Source: an uncultured Planctomycetia bacterium (GTDB lineage: Bacteria > Planctomycetota > UBA1135 > GCA-002686595). From it: DNA of 16,958 nucleotides. Below the pieces are notes generated by a model that saw only the letters and a program-made list of their open reading frames with translations, ran no database searches and was not told the origin of the DNA. The position numbers and the translations under genes were made by a program. Below are positions 8,418-16,160 of this stretch, in pieces. The stretch spans positions 1 through 16,958 of the forward strand of contig CALKYE010000208.1 in assembly GCA_938003765.1 (NCBI GenBank), given 5' to 3'. How positions within the stretch are numbered: position 1 is the first letter of the stretch; every line of letters begins with the position of its first letter.

Positions 8418-8455
8418 GAAAACACGCGAGGCCCGGGCGCTTGCCCGAGCCTCGC
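8418..8455 (-). terminator. Rho-independent terminator after the DUF1579 gene
   Basis: On the minus strand a 13-bp stem (arms at 8443-8455 and 8426-8438, one G-U wobble in RNA) with an AAGC loop is followed by a short UUUU run (8422-8419). It starts 26 bp after the DUF1579 stop codon. It should end that transcript and leave the downstream oxidase-cus operon with its own promoter. Confidence 0.75.
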
Positions 8456-8481
8456 CTCATGCCGCGCTGTTCGTGCGACGG

Positions 8482-9072
8482 TCAGCGCACGCGCTCGTAC
8501 ACGATCTCCATCGACTTCACGCGCTGGCCATCCCTGATCTCCCACATCGTCATCTTGTGGCGATTGGGGTTCTCGATGACGATCAGCTCTTCGCCGCGCG
8601 CCGCCTTGCCCGTCATGGGGTCGGTGTTCGTGCTGAACAGCTCGAACGTCTTGCCGTCCTTGGAGCGCGGACCGCGCGACAGCATCAGCGACGTGCTCAT
8701 CGAGTCCTGCCACGTGCCGTAGTACTCGCCCGCGGCGACGTCGAAGCCCCACGTGCCGACGCCGGAGAACGGCTGTCCGCCCATGTTGCCGCTGAAGCGC
8801 TGCTCGAGGTGGTGGCCGTCGAGGATCCAACTGTTGGTCATCGTTCCGGTCGACACGTCCGGCGGTCCGTTGGGATCCCACCAGGAAGTGACGGCCGCGT
8901 TCCACGTCCCGACGAAAGCGTCGAGCGCGCGGTGCTCAGGGCCCGGCGTGGCGGCGCGTTGCCAGGCGGCCATCATCTCCTCTTGCGAGGGCTGCGAGGA
9001 CTTGGACGAGGTCGACGAACAGCCGACGGCGAGCAGGGACAGGAAGGTGATCGGGACGAAGAGTTTGTGCAT
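8482..9072 (-). CDS. DUF1579 family lipoprotein
   Basis: A 196-residue protein of the DUF1579 family, whose function is not established. The leader MHKLFVPITFLSLLAVGCSS is a lipoprotein signal with the lipidated Cys at 18, followed by a Ser-rich linker; the protein is therefore probably membrane-anchored in the periplasm. DUF1579 signatures follow: AWQRAATPGPEHRALDAFVGTW, a Trp/Asp/Pro stretch (WWDPNGPP), the strand WILDGHHLEQRF, GQPFSGVGTWGFD, and YYGTWQDSMSTSLMLSRG. The fold is expected to be a lipocalin-like barrel. The start at 9072 is picked for the leader; no good Shine-Dalgarno is present. It is transcribed divergently from the hutD-like gene, with 71 bp between them, and ends in a strong terminator, so it looks monocistronic. 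Confidence 0.88.
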   Translation of the reverse strand: MHKLFVPITFLSLLAVGCSSTSSKSSQPSQEEMMAAWQRAATPGPEHRALDAFVGTWNAAVTSWWDPNGPPDVSTGTMTNSWILDGHHLEQRFSGNMGGQPFSGVGTWGFDVAAGEYYGTWQDSMSTSLMLSRGPRSKDGKTFELFSTNTDPMTGKAARGEELIVIENPNRHKMTMWEIRDGQRVKSMEIVYERVR

Positions 9073-9143
9073 GGTTGTGAGCTTGGCGGGGCGGTGGGTG
9101 AGGACGAATCTGGCCGCTGCGCAGAGCATATCGAGCGGACGAA
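9073..9143. promoter_or_regulatory. Divergent promoter region between DUF1579 and hutD-like genes
   Basis: This 71-bp gap separates two divergent starts, so it must hold promoter or 5' leader sequence for both genes. The most AT-rich spot is GCATATCG near 9126, which reads as a possible TATGCT -10 element toward the DUF1579 gene. No paired -35 is convincing and no operator-like repeat was seen. Confidence 0.35.
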
Positions 9144-9770
9144 ATGAACCGTGAACGAAGCGTGACCGTGGTGCGAGCGGAGTCCCTGGCGCGCACGCCG
9201 TGGAAGAACGGCGGCGGCGTGACCGCGCAGCTCGCGATCTGGCCGCAGGGCGCCGAGTTCGCTCGCGGCGAGTTCGACGCGCGCGTCTCGGCCGCCGACG
9301 TGGCTGCGTCGGGCCCGTTCTCCGAGTTTCGCGGCTTCGAACGCGTGCTCGTGATCGTCGCCGGCGCGGGGCTGCGGCTCGACCACGGCGAGCACGCGCC
9401 ACGCGCCCGACTGCGTCCGCTCGAGCCCTATCGCTTCGCGGGCGAGTGGCCCACGCACGGCGAACTCGTCGACGGCGCGGTGCGCGACTTCAACGTGTTC
9501 ACGCGTCGCGGCGTGCTGCGCGCGGAGGTGGAGGCCGCGCGGCTCGGCCAGCGCACGCTGCGCTCGCCGCTCGAGGCTCGGCACGCGCTCGTGCAGGTCG
9601 TGGCCGGCGCCGCGTTCGCGCGCGTCAGCGGCGAGGAAGAGCCCTTCGAGCTCGGCCAGGGAGACAGCCTGCGCATCGACGAGGCGCGCGCGGGCGACGA
9701 ACTCGAACTGCGCGGCGCCGACGCCGCCACCGTCGTGATCGTCGCGCGCCTTGTCGCCGTCAGCGCTTGA
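9144..9770 (+). CDS. HutD/Ves family cupin protein
   Basis: A 208-residue cytoplasmic protein of the HutD/Ves family, which has a bicupin fold. HutD in pseudomonads influences histidine-utilisation gene expression, possibly by binding a pathway intermediate; Ves is the E. coli homologue with no settled role. The family signature TPWKNGGGVTAQLAIWP is near the N-terminus (about 18-34), followed by FDARVSAADVAASGPFSEF and the glycine-bearing strand FERVLVIVAGAGLRL, then FNVFTRRG and a C-terminal cupin half (ALVQVVAGAAFARV). The length is normal. The ATG at 9144 follows a weak GAGCGG-type site. No hutH, hutU, hutI or hutG gene is visible nearby, so a role in histidine catabolism cannot be inferred from context. 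Confidence 0.85.
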   Translation: MNRERSVTVVRAESLARTPWKNGGGVTAQLAIWPQGAEFARGEFDARVSAADVAASGPFSEFRGFERVLVIVAGAGLRLDHGEHAPRARLRPLEPYRFAGEWPTHGELVDGAVRDFNVFTRRGVLRAEVEAARLGQRTLRSPLEARHALVQVVAGAAFARVSGEEEPFELGQGDSLRIDEARAGDELELRGADAATVVIVARLVAVSA

Positions 9771-9960
9771 GCGCGAAGGCGCAGAAGCGCTCGAGTCGTT
9801 CCAGAGTTTCCGCGGCGTCCAGCGCGCGGTGGCCGAATTTGCCTCCTGGCCCCGCGAATCCCGGCGCGATCGCCAGCGCAGCGCTCACGCGACCGCGGTT
9901 GAACTCCACTCCGGAGCGGGCGCCGTCCTCGGCGCGAGGTGCGCGCGAGCGTCGCTGCAA
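9760..9960 (-). CDS. Doubtful small hypothetical protein in the hutD-ABC gap
   Basis: A 66-codon open frame with a TTG at 9960, or a GTG at 9909, fills the gap between hutD and the ABC operon and overlaps the hutD 3' end by 11 bp tail to tail. Its codons have the high third-position GC of neighbouring genes, and the text after residue 17 (GVEFNRGRVSAALAIAPGF and DAAETLERLERFCAFALKR) looks protein-like. However, there is no recognisable family, no ribosome-binding site, and a stop codon immediately precedes the TTG. It may be a gene remnant or a chance frame. Confidence 0.22.
   Translation of the reverse strand: MQRRSRAPRAEDGARSGVEFNRGRVSAALAIAPGFAGPGGKFGHRALDAAETLERLERFCAFALKR
9762..9791 (+). 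terminator. Nested hairpin over the hutD stop codon, possible terminator
   Basis: A 30-base symmetric hairpin: outer arms AGCGCTT/AAGCGCT (7 bp), a 2x2 internal loop, inner arms GCGC/GCGC and a GAAG tetraloop. The hutD TGA is inside it. A true U-tract is missing; GTTTCC comes about 16 bases later. It may act as a weak terminator, protect the mRNA 3' end, or be coincidental. Confidence 0.35.
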
Positions 9961-9979
9961 CTAGACTCCGCGCCCAGTC

Positions 9980-10681
9980 ATGCTCGAAGCCGACAAGCTC
10001 ACCAAGCGCTTCCAGGAGCGCCTCGCCGTCGACGCGCTCCAGCTCCGCGTCGCACCGGGCGAGATCTACGCCTTGCTGGGTCCCAACGGCGCCGGCAAGA
10101 CGACCACGATCAACATGTTCCTGGGCTTCCTCGCCCCGGACGACGGCGAAGCGCGCGTGTGCGGCGTGAGCGTCGCGCGCGATCCGGTCGCGGCGCGGCG
10201 CCTCTTGGCGTACATCCCCGAGCAAGTCGCGCTCTACCCGCGCTTCAGCGGGATCGAGAACCTCGACTACTTCAGCGCGCTGGGCGGCAAGTCGCACACT
10301 CGCCAGGAGCTGTACGAGCTGCTCGAGCGCGCGGGTCTGCAGCGCGAGGCCGCCGACCGACGCGTGAGCGGCTACTCCAAGGGCATGCGGCAGAAGGTGG
10401 GCATCGCGTTGGCGCTCGCGACGGGCGCGAAGGCGTTGCTGCTCGACGAGCCGACCTCGGGTCTCGATCCGGCGGCGAGCCACGAGTTCTCGCGCCTGCT
10501 GCGCCGCTTGGCGAGCGAGGGCGTCGCGATCCTGATGGCGACCCACGACCTGTTCCGCGCGCGCGAAGACGCCTCGCACGTCGGAATCCTGCTGGGCGGC
10601 AAGCTCGTCGCGCAGTTCACGCAACGCGAGCTCGAAGGCTCGGACCTCGAAGCGCTCTACCTCGAGAAGCTGCGCGCATGA
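9980..10681 (+). CDS. ABC transporter ATP-binding protein (CcmA/NosF-like)
   Basis: Cytoplasmic ATPase of 233 residues that powers an ABC-2-type exporter with the two following permeases. Walker A is GPNGAGKT (34-41), the Q-loop region reads YIPEQVALYPRFSG (Gln82), the signature is the variant SGYSKGMRQK common in the CcmA/NosF group rather than LSGGQ, Walker B is ALLLDEPTSGLDP, and the H-loop is ATHD. All catalytic parts are present. The ATG at 9980 lacks a clear Shine-Dalgarno site. Its TGA overlaps the ATG of the first permease (ATGA), so translation is probably coupled. It is first in a three-gene operon; the promoter is presumably in 9792-9979, but no clear elements were seen there. Confidence 0.93.
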   Translation: MLEADKLTKRFQERLAVDALQLRVAPGEIYALLGPNGAGKTTTINMFLGFLAPDDGEARVCGVSVARDPVAARRLLAYIPEQVALYPRFSGIENLDYFSALGGKSHTRQELYELLERAGLQREAADRRVSGYSKGMRQKVGIALALATGAKALLLDEPTSGLDPAASHEFSRLLRRLASEGVAILMATHDLFRAREDASHVGILLGGKLVAQFTQRELEGSDLEALYLEKLRA

Positions 10682-12102
10682 TCCTGCGCATCGCACGCAA
10701 GGAGTTCGTCGACACGTGGCGCGACGGACGCTTCCGCCTCGGCGCGTTGGTCACGGCGCTGCTGCTCGTGACGGCCGGGCTGCTCGCCTGGCGTCAGACC
10801 GAGCGCATGGCGCAGGAGCGCGAGGCGGCTGCGGCGCTCGAGCGCGAGAACTGGCTCGAGCAGGGCGAGAAGAACTCGCACTCCGCCGGTCACTACGGCG
10901 TGAACGTGTTCAAGCCGCTGGCGCCGCTCGCGCTGTTCGACCGCGGCATCGAGCCCTTCGTCGGAACGACGCTGTTCCTTGAAGCGCACCGCCAGAACCA
11001 GGCCTCGTTCGTGCCCGCGCAGGACGCCACCGCGATGCGCCGCTTCGGCGAGCTGACCGCGGCCGCTGGACTGCAATGGCTCGCGCCGCTGCTCATCGTG
11101 CTGCTCGCGTTCGGCTCGATCGCCGGCGAGCGCGAGCGCGGCACGCTGCGCCAGACGCTGAGCCTGGGTGTTTCGCCGCTCCAACTCGTGCTGGGCAAGA
11201 CGCTCGGCCTGGGGATCGCTCTGTCGGTCCTGCTCGCTCCGCTAGGCGTGGCCGGCTTGATCGGACTCTCGCAAGCGCAGGTCGATCCCGCCTTCGGTCT
11301 GTGGACTCGCGCAGGCGCTCTCGCGCTCGCCTACGGGCTGTACTTCGCCCTCGCGCTCGTCGGCGGAGTCGCGGTGTCGGCGCTCGCACCCAACGCGCGC
11401 AGCGCGCTGATCGTGCTGCTCGCCATGTGGGCCGCGGGCTGCGTCGTCGCTCCGCGCCTCGCCAGCGACGTCGCGCACTCGCGGCTGCCGTTGCCGGCGC
11501 TGGCCGAGTTCGAGAAGGCGCTGGGCGAAGACCTCCAGAACGGACTCGACGGCCACGACACGCGCAGCAAGCAGATGGAGGAGTTCACGGCGCGCACGCT
11601 CAAGGAGTACGGCAAGTCGCGCGTCGAGGAGCTGCCCTTCAACTTCTACGGCCTCGCGATGCTCGAGAGCGAGCGCATCGCCGGAACGGTGTTCGACCAC
11701 CACTTCGGCGCGCTGTGGGATCGCATCGAGGCGCAGGATCGCTTCGTGACCTCGTGCGGAGCGCTCGCGCCGCTGCTCGCGCTGCGCTCGGCTTCGATGG
11801 CGCTGTCGGGGACCGACTTCACGCACCACCGCCACTTCGCCGTCGCGGCCGAGCAACACCGCCGCGAGTTCGTGCGCGTGCTCAACGAGGACCTCAAGAA
11901 CAACGCCAAGCCCGGCGATCACGCCTATGTTGCGGGGCGCGCGCTGTGGGAGCAGCTCCCGCAGTTCCAACTCCAGCCGCTGAGCGCGAGCACGGCGCTG
12001 AGTGTGGCGAGCTCTGGACTCGCGCTGCTCGGCGCGTGGCTGGGCGTCGCGCTCGCGGCGCTGCTGTGGGCCGCGGGCCGGCTGCGGAGCACGCTCGCAT
12101 GA
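10678..12102 (+). CDS. ABC-2 type permease, DUF3526 family (first)
   Basis: Integral inner-membrane subunit of 474 residues. A first membrane helix at about 17-38 follows a short basic N-terminus (MILRIARKEFVDTWRDGR). After an extracytoplasmic loop, a cluster of helices begins at about 130 (LQWLAPLLIVLLAF) with the ABC-2 coupling motif GERERGTLRQTLSLGVSP, then helices to about 265. A long polar domain follows, with NFYGLAMLESERIAG and FDHHFGALWDRIEAQDRF (about 320-365), characteristic of DUF3526 permeases, and a last helix near the C-terminus. Such permeases usually work as pairs with one ATPase; substrates are mostly unknown, though these genes often lie near TonB-dependent receptors elsewhere. 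The gene overlaps its neighbours on both sides by ATGA, so all three products are probably made together. Confidence 0.87.
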   Translation: MILRIARKEFVDTWRDGRFRLGALVTALLLVTAGLLAWRQTERMAQEREAAAALERENWLEQGEKNSHSAGHYGVNVFKPLAPLALFDRGIEPFVGTTLFLEAHRQNQASFVPAQDATAMRRFGELTAAAGLQWLAPLLIVLLAFGSIAGERERGTLRQTLSLGVSPLQLVLGKTLGLGIALSVLLAPLGVAGLIGLSQAQVDPAFGLWTRAGALALAYGLYFALALVGGVAVSALAPNARSALIVLLAMWAAGCVVAPRLASDVAHSRLPLPALAEFEKALGEDLQNGLDGHDTRSKQMEEFTARTLKEYGKSRVEELPFNFYGLAMLESERIAGTVFDHHFGALWDRIEAQDRFVTSCGALAPLLALRSASMALSGTDFTHHRHFAVAAEQHRREFVRVLNEDLKNNAKPGDHAYVAGRALWEQLPQFQLQPLSASTALSVASSGLALLGAWLGVALAALLWAAGRLRSTLA

Positions 12103-13493
12103 GCACGCTCCTCTTCGAAGTGCGATTGGCCCTGCGCGATCGCGCCACGTGGGTCTTGCTCGCGCTGTTCGCCTTCGCGCTCGCCTACGCGTTGAACGGA
12201 GGCGCGGAACTCGCTCGACACCAGCGCGCGATCGTCGGCCCGGCGCTCGAGCAGTCGCGCATGCTCGACAGCCAGGTGCGCGACGCGCTGCAGCGTCAGA
12301 CCATCGATCCGCGCCAGCTCGCGCGCCAACCACTGGTCGCCGCGCTGCCGCCCGCGCCGCTGCCGACGCTCGCCTCGGGCCAGGCCGACCTCGCGCCATC
12401 GGTGGAGACGGTGAGCTTGTGGCGCCTGCAAACGCCGACCGACGCGCGCTCCGAGCTCGAGAACCCTTCGCGCCTGCTCTCGGGCCGCTTCGACCTCGCC
12501 TTCGTGCTGGTGTGGCTGTTCCCGCTGTTCTTGCTGGGCCTCGCGTACGACCTGCTCGCGGGTGATCGCGAGAGCGGCACGCTGCGCCTCGTGCTCTCGC
12601 GCGGCGTGCGACCTGGCGCGTGGCTTGCCGTGCGCGCGCTCGCACGAGGCGCGCCGGCGCTCGCGCTCGCGCTCCTCGCCACCTGGGCCAGCTCGTGGTG
12701 GGGCGACGTCGCCTCGAGTGCGCCCGACAGCGGCGCGCGACTCGCGCACGCCTGTGTGCTCGTCGGCGCGTACGGCTTGTTCTGGCTGAGCGTCGCTGCG
12801 CTCGTCAACGCGCTCGCGCGCAGCGCAGCCGCCGCGGCCACGGCTTTGGGCGCGGCCTGGGTTGCCGTCGTGCTCGTGGCCCCGACGCTGCTCAACATCG
12901 TCGTCGAGAGCCTGCACCCGATGCCGTCCCGCGCGGAGCTGGTGGCCTCGGCGCGCGAGGCCTCGGGCGACGCCGAACGGCGCGGCAACGAAGTGCTCAA
13001 CTCGTTCTATCGCGACCACCCCGAGCTCGCGCCGCCCGGCATGCAAGTCGATTTCGCGCAGCGCATCCTGGCCGTCCAGGAGGACGTGGCGCGCGCGATG
13101 GACCCGGTCGCCGAGCGCTTCGACGCGCAGCTCGACGCGCAGCAGCGCATCGTCGAGCTGTGGCGCTTCGCCTCGCCGGCGATCGCCGTGCACGAGGCGC
13201 TCACCGATCTCGCCGGGACGGGCTACTGGCGCCAGCGCGCGTTCCGCGAGCAGCTCGCGGGCTTCAAGGATGCGGTCCACGCCTTCTTCAGTCCGCGCAT
13301 CCACAAGAACAACTGGCTCACGAAGGCCGACGCGGACCAATTCCCGCGCTTCGTCTTCGCCGAGGAGCCGGCCGAGCGCTGGAGCTCCCGCGTGCGCCTC
13401 TCGATCCTCGGCGTGCTCGCGCTCGCAGTCGTCGCAGCGCTGATCGCCGTCTCGCGACTCTCGGCGCGCCGGCTGGCAGCCGACGCGCGCTGA
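12099..13493 (+). CDS. ABC-2 type permease, DUF3526 family (second)
   Basis: A second membrane subunit of 464 residues, laid out like its upstream neighbour and presumably its heterodimer partner. It has an N-terminal helix (TWVLLALFAFALAYAL, about 18-33), an extracytoplasmic Pro/Gln-rich loop, a helix at about 130-147 (FVLVWLFPLFLLGLAYDLL) followed by the coupling motif GDRESGTLRLVLSRGVRPG, several helices to about 268, then a long soluble region (about 275-430, including NSFYRDHPELAPPG and WRFASPAIAVHEALTDLAG) and a final helix (about 436-455). The start is the ATG inside the ATGA overlap with the previous stop. No receptor, periplasmic binding protein or immunity gene is next to the operon, so direction and substrate remain unassigned; ABC-2 folds favour export. 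Confidence 0.87.
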   Translation: MSTLLFEVRLALRDRATWVLLALFAFALAYALNGGAELARHQRAIVGPALEQSRMLDSQVRDALQRQTIDPRQLARQPLVAALPPAPLPTLASGQADLAPSVETVSLWRLQTPTDARSELENPSRLLSGRFDLAFVLVWLFPLFLLGLAYDLLAGDRESGTLRLVLSRGVRPGAWLAVRALARGAPALALALLATWASSWWGDVASSAPDSGARLAHACVLVGAYGLFWLSVAALVNALARSAAAAATALGAAWVAVVLVAPTLLNIVVESLHPMPSRAELVASAREASGDAERRGNEVLNSFYRDHPELAPPGMQVDFAQRILAVQEDVARAMDPVAERFDAQLDAQQRIVELWRFASPAIAVHEALTDLAGTGYWRQRAFREQLAGFKDAVHAFFSPRIHKNNWLTKADADQFPRFVFAEEPAERWSSRVRLSILGVLALAVVAALIAVSRLSARRLAADAR

Positions 13494-13823
13494 TCGATCG
13501 CGGGCCGGTGGTGCGAGCGCTGCACTTCCCTGGCGTGTGGGGTCACACCAAACCTCTCCCTTTTGAGGGCCGGGACAGTCGGCCGCTTCCTCGGGTTCTG
13601 TAGAGCGGGCCGTGCTCGTCGAGCGCGTGCAAGATCGCCTCGCGTTCGGCAAGGCGTCGAGCACGGCGCTCGACTGGCAGCTCTGCGATGCGTGCGAGCG
13701 AAGCGCAGACTTCGTGGTGGAAGCGCGCACGGCGGGCTGCGATTTACGGCCGGACGCTTACTTGTCCTCGTGCTGCCGCCCAAGTGGCGCCGGGAGCGCT
13801 TCGGGTCTCCGCGGGATACACGT
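13494..13823. other. 330-bp stretch without a convincing gene, with possible remnants
   Basis: This lies between the convergent ABC operon and the 776-residue protein gene. It holds a small hairpin (GTGTG-GGGT-CACAC at 13536-13549) and a CCCTTTTGAGGG segment near 13558-13569, which could help end the ABC transcript but do not form a canonical terminator. On the minus strand 13543-13743 is open for 66 codons with coding-like text (RFHHEVCASLARIAELPVE and LAEREAILHALDEHGPLY) but no ATG or GTG start. This looks most like a decayed gene end, though in DNA this GC-rich it may be chance. No RNA gene was recognised. Confidence 0.3.
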
Positions 13824-16154
13824 TCACGGAACGCGCATCGAGGACCCGCGAGCCTCGACGGTCGTGCTGCGGCCGTTCGCGAACTCGATCCGAAGAGCTT
13901 GCGCAGAGTTCGGCAACCAGATCCTGGTGCTCGCATGCGTCGGCACGAGCGCGATCTCGGCCCCCTGCGGATCGAACGCGGTGACCGCGAACACCGTCGC
14001 GGGGGCGCCGGCTTCCGAGAACGAGAGATCGACGTGCCGGCCGGCGAACTCCGTCGCGTCACTCGGCTTCGTTGCGTCGAACCAACCTCGCAGCACCTTG
14101 AAGTCGGGGCCGATCTCCCACACACGACCGCGCGCGCCTGGCCGCTCGCGCGCCACGCAGAGCAGACCGTTCTCGAGCGCCGACACTTGACGTGCGCTCA
14201 CACTCGGCGCGGAGCTCGACGCGACGCGAGGGCAGGGCTCAGCTACCAGACGACCGCCGAAGATCGACTCGACCGTCAGGACTTGGAGTGAGTCCTCGGC
14301 GAATGACACCACGAGTTCGCCACTGTGGGGCTCGACTTCGCACACCGCGGCCGTGCGCACGCCATTGGGGAACTCGATCACCGCCGCTGACGGAGGGCCC
14401 TCGAAGCCGTCGTAAACAAAGCTCCCGGCGTTGACCGCAAAACGCCGTCCCTCCAAGAACACGCCCACGACTGCGGGCGCCGGACTCAGCTCTCCCGCAT
14501 CGGAGTCGACCCGCACCCTGCCGCCAAGGCGCACAACGCGGGGAGGCTGAAGTCGCAATCGGGTCGTGCGATCGCTGACGTGCTCCACTCGCTCCGCCTC
14601 GCGAAGCTGTTCCTTGCGCCACCACGACAGCGCGTACGAGCCGCTCGGCAACCCTCGGAACACAGCGCCTCGATCCGTGCGCTCGACGTTGGTCGCCGCG
14701 TCGAGGTCCGGGTCCCTCGCAAATGCAGCCTGGGGAGGTCCCACCGTCCGGCACACGAGACGCGCGTCGGCGGGGGGCGCCTGCGTGAAGTCGGCGAGCA
14801 GCGCGCCCGGATATGCGGTGAAATCGACGGGCGCCAGCCGAAGCACGTTGTCCGCCGAGACCCGCGCCATGGGTTCCGACAGGCGCGCCCAACCTCGATC
14901 GACCACGAAGAGTGTGAGTTGCGCCGCTCGCTCGAGCTCGGAACGCCGCACCAGGATCCAGCCGTTCAGAGCTCGGTGAAGCAGGCCGAGCGGTGCGCTT
15001 CCCACGCTCATCGCAACTTCGATCTGCGCTGGAGCGTCTGACATCGGATCGAACAGCGCGATGGCGACAAGAGGTTCGGCGGGCGACAACGCGAGCTCGA
15101 GCGTGTCGCAGGGCGTCGCGGCAACGACGCCCGAATCTCGAGGCACGAGCGGCGCTCGCGCGCCTCCCAGGTTGAGCACCAACTGCGCGGGGAGCCGGTC
15201 GAGCCCCTCCATCGCGAACCGTCCCCGGGCATCGAGGTTGGTTCGCGCGCGCATCGTGCTCGTCCACCTCGGCGCGCGGCTCGCGACGCGTTCCTCGGCA
15301 TCGTCTTGGCGCGGAGTGTCCCCATCGGGTGCGAGCGGGTGGACACCGAGCAAGTCGATGCTGCGGCCCTCCAGCGCTCGGGGCGGCACGCCCACCACTT
15401 GGCCCGTGAGTTCGCAGAGACTGCCGAGGTCCAGCGTCAGCACCCCGACCTCGCCCGGCTGCACCTCGAGCTGAGAATCGCGGAAAGACCGCTGGATTCC
15501 GGGGCCCGCAATCGACACGTACAACGGCCTCAGCGCCTCGACGATCAACTCCGCCTGAGCACGTCCGGCCCTGACCGGCGCGTCGACATCGGCGCCGAAT
15601 CCCGGCGGCCCTCCCGGCGCATCCGCCGGGTGCCGCACGCCGATGCTGATGTTCGGAACGTCGTCACTCCGGATCCCGACAACCTCCACACGCAGAGTTC
15701 CGCGACTTCGGAGCCGCACGTCGCCGTAATCCAGCAGTTCGCCGCGCCGCTCCAGCCTCGCGACCTCACCGAAGACGAGCGAACCCGTGATCCAGAGGTA
15801 GCTGAACTCCTCGGGAAGCTGCAGTTCGATCTCGCCGTCGCTGCCGCACTCGACGATTCCCAGCGGACGTTGATTCGGTGCGCCGACTTGCAGGGAACCG
15901 AACGCTCTGGGATCACCGTGTCGATCCAGGCAGCGTAGCTTCGCTCGCCACGTACGCTCGACGACCGCGCGCTCCCGCGCCGACGGGCTCTCCACGCCGT
16001 CCACGCCCGTCTCGAGAGTCGTGGCCGTGCTCGACTCGTCGCGTGCGGCGCGATGCTCCGCCCCGCCTGGCGAAACGCTCCACCACACAGCCACGCCCAG
16101 TGCGCAACCCGCAACGACTACCGCCAGGATCTTGCTCTTACTCAGCGGTCCCAA
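13824..16154 (-). CDS. Large membrane-anchored exported protein with beta-sandwich repeats, function unknown
   Basis: A 776-residue protein I do not recognise as a named family. Residues 9-27 form one hydrophobic segment (ILAVVVAGCALGVAVWWSV) after a basic N-terminus, either a signal anchor or signal peptide, so the rest should be periplasmic or outside. The body is rich in beta-strand text resembling carboxypeptidase-regulatory-like domains: GTLRVEVVGI (about 153), LTGQVVGVPPRALEGRSIDL (about 245-270), RARTNLDARGRFAMEGL (about 305) and GGRVRVDSDAGELSPAPAV (about 545-570), with G-F-F/L turn motifs. No catalytic motif was seen. The start is a TTG at 16154: no other start keeps the hydrophobic segment, and an in-frame TAG lies just upstream. 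It begins 6 bp after the stop of the small exported protein gene, so the two are probably co-translated. It might be a cell-surface or envelope structural protein; this is only inference. Confidence 0.78.
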   Translation of the reverse strand: MGPLSKSKILAVVVAGCALGVAVWWSVSPGGAEHRAARDESSTATTLETGVDGVESPSARERAVVERTWRAKLRCLDRHGDPRAFGSLQVGAPNQRPLGIVECGSDGEIELQLPEEFSYLWITGSLVFGEVARLERRGELLDYGDVRLRSRGTLRVEVVGIRSDDVPNISIGVRHPADAPGGPPGFGADVDAPVRAGRAQAELIVEALRPLYVSIAGPGIQRSFRDSQLEVQPGEVGVLTLDLGSLCELTGQVVGVPPRALEGRSIDLLGVHPLAPDGDTPRQDDAEERVASRAPRWTSTMRARTNLDARGRFAMEGLDRLPAQLVLNLGGARAPLVPRDSGVVAATPCDTLELALSPAEPLVAIALFDPMSDAPAQIEVAMSVGSAPLGLLHRALNGWILVRRSELERAAQLTLFVVDRGWARLSEPMARVSADNVLRLAPVDFTAYPGALLADFTQAPPADARLVCRTVGPPQAAFARDPDLDAATNVERTDRGAVFRGLPSGSYALSWWRKEQLREAERVEHVSDRTTRLRLQPPRVVRLGGRVRVDSDAGELSPAPAVVGVFLEGRRFAVNAGSFVYDGFEGPPSAAVIEFPNGVRTAAVCEVEPHSGELVVSFAEDSLQVLTVESIFGGRLVAEPCPRVASSSAPSVSARQVSALENGLLCVARERPGARGRVWEIGPDFKVLRGWFDATKPSDATEFAGRHVDLSFSEAGAPATVFAVTAFDPQGAEIALVPTHASTRIWLPNSAQALRIEFANGRSTTVEARGSSMRVP

Positions 16155-16160
16155 CGCGCT

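Noticed and set aside
9980..13493. Assignment of the ABC operon as NosFY, a copper-site maturation system, because of the nearby copper genes
   Set aside because: The ATPase is only generally NosF-like; there is no NosD, NosL or NosZ, the permeases are DUF3526 type, and the operon is on the other strand beyond two unrelated genes.
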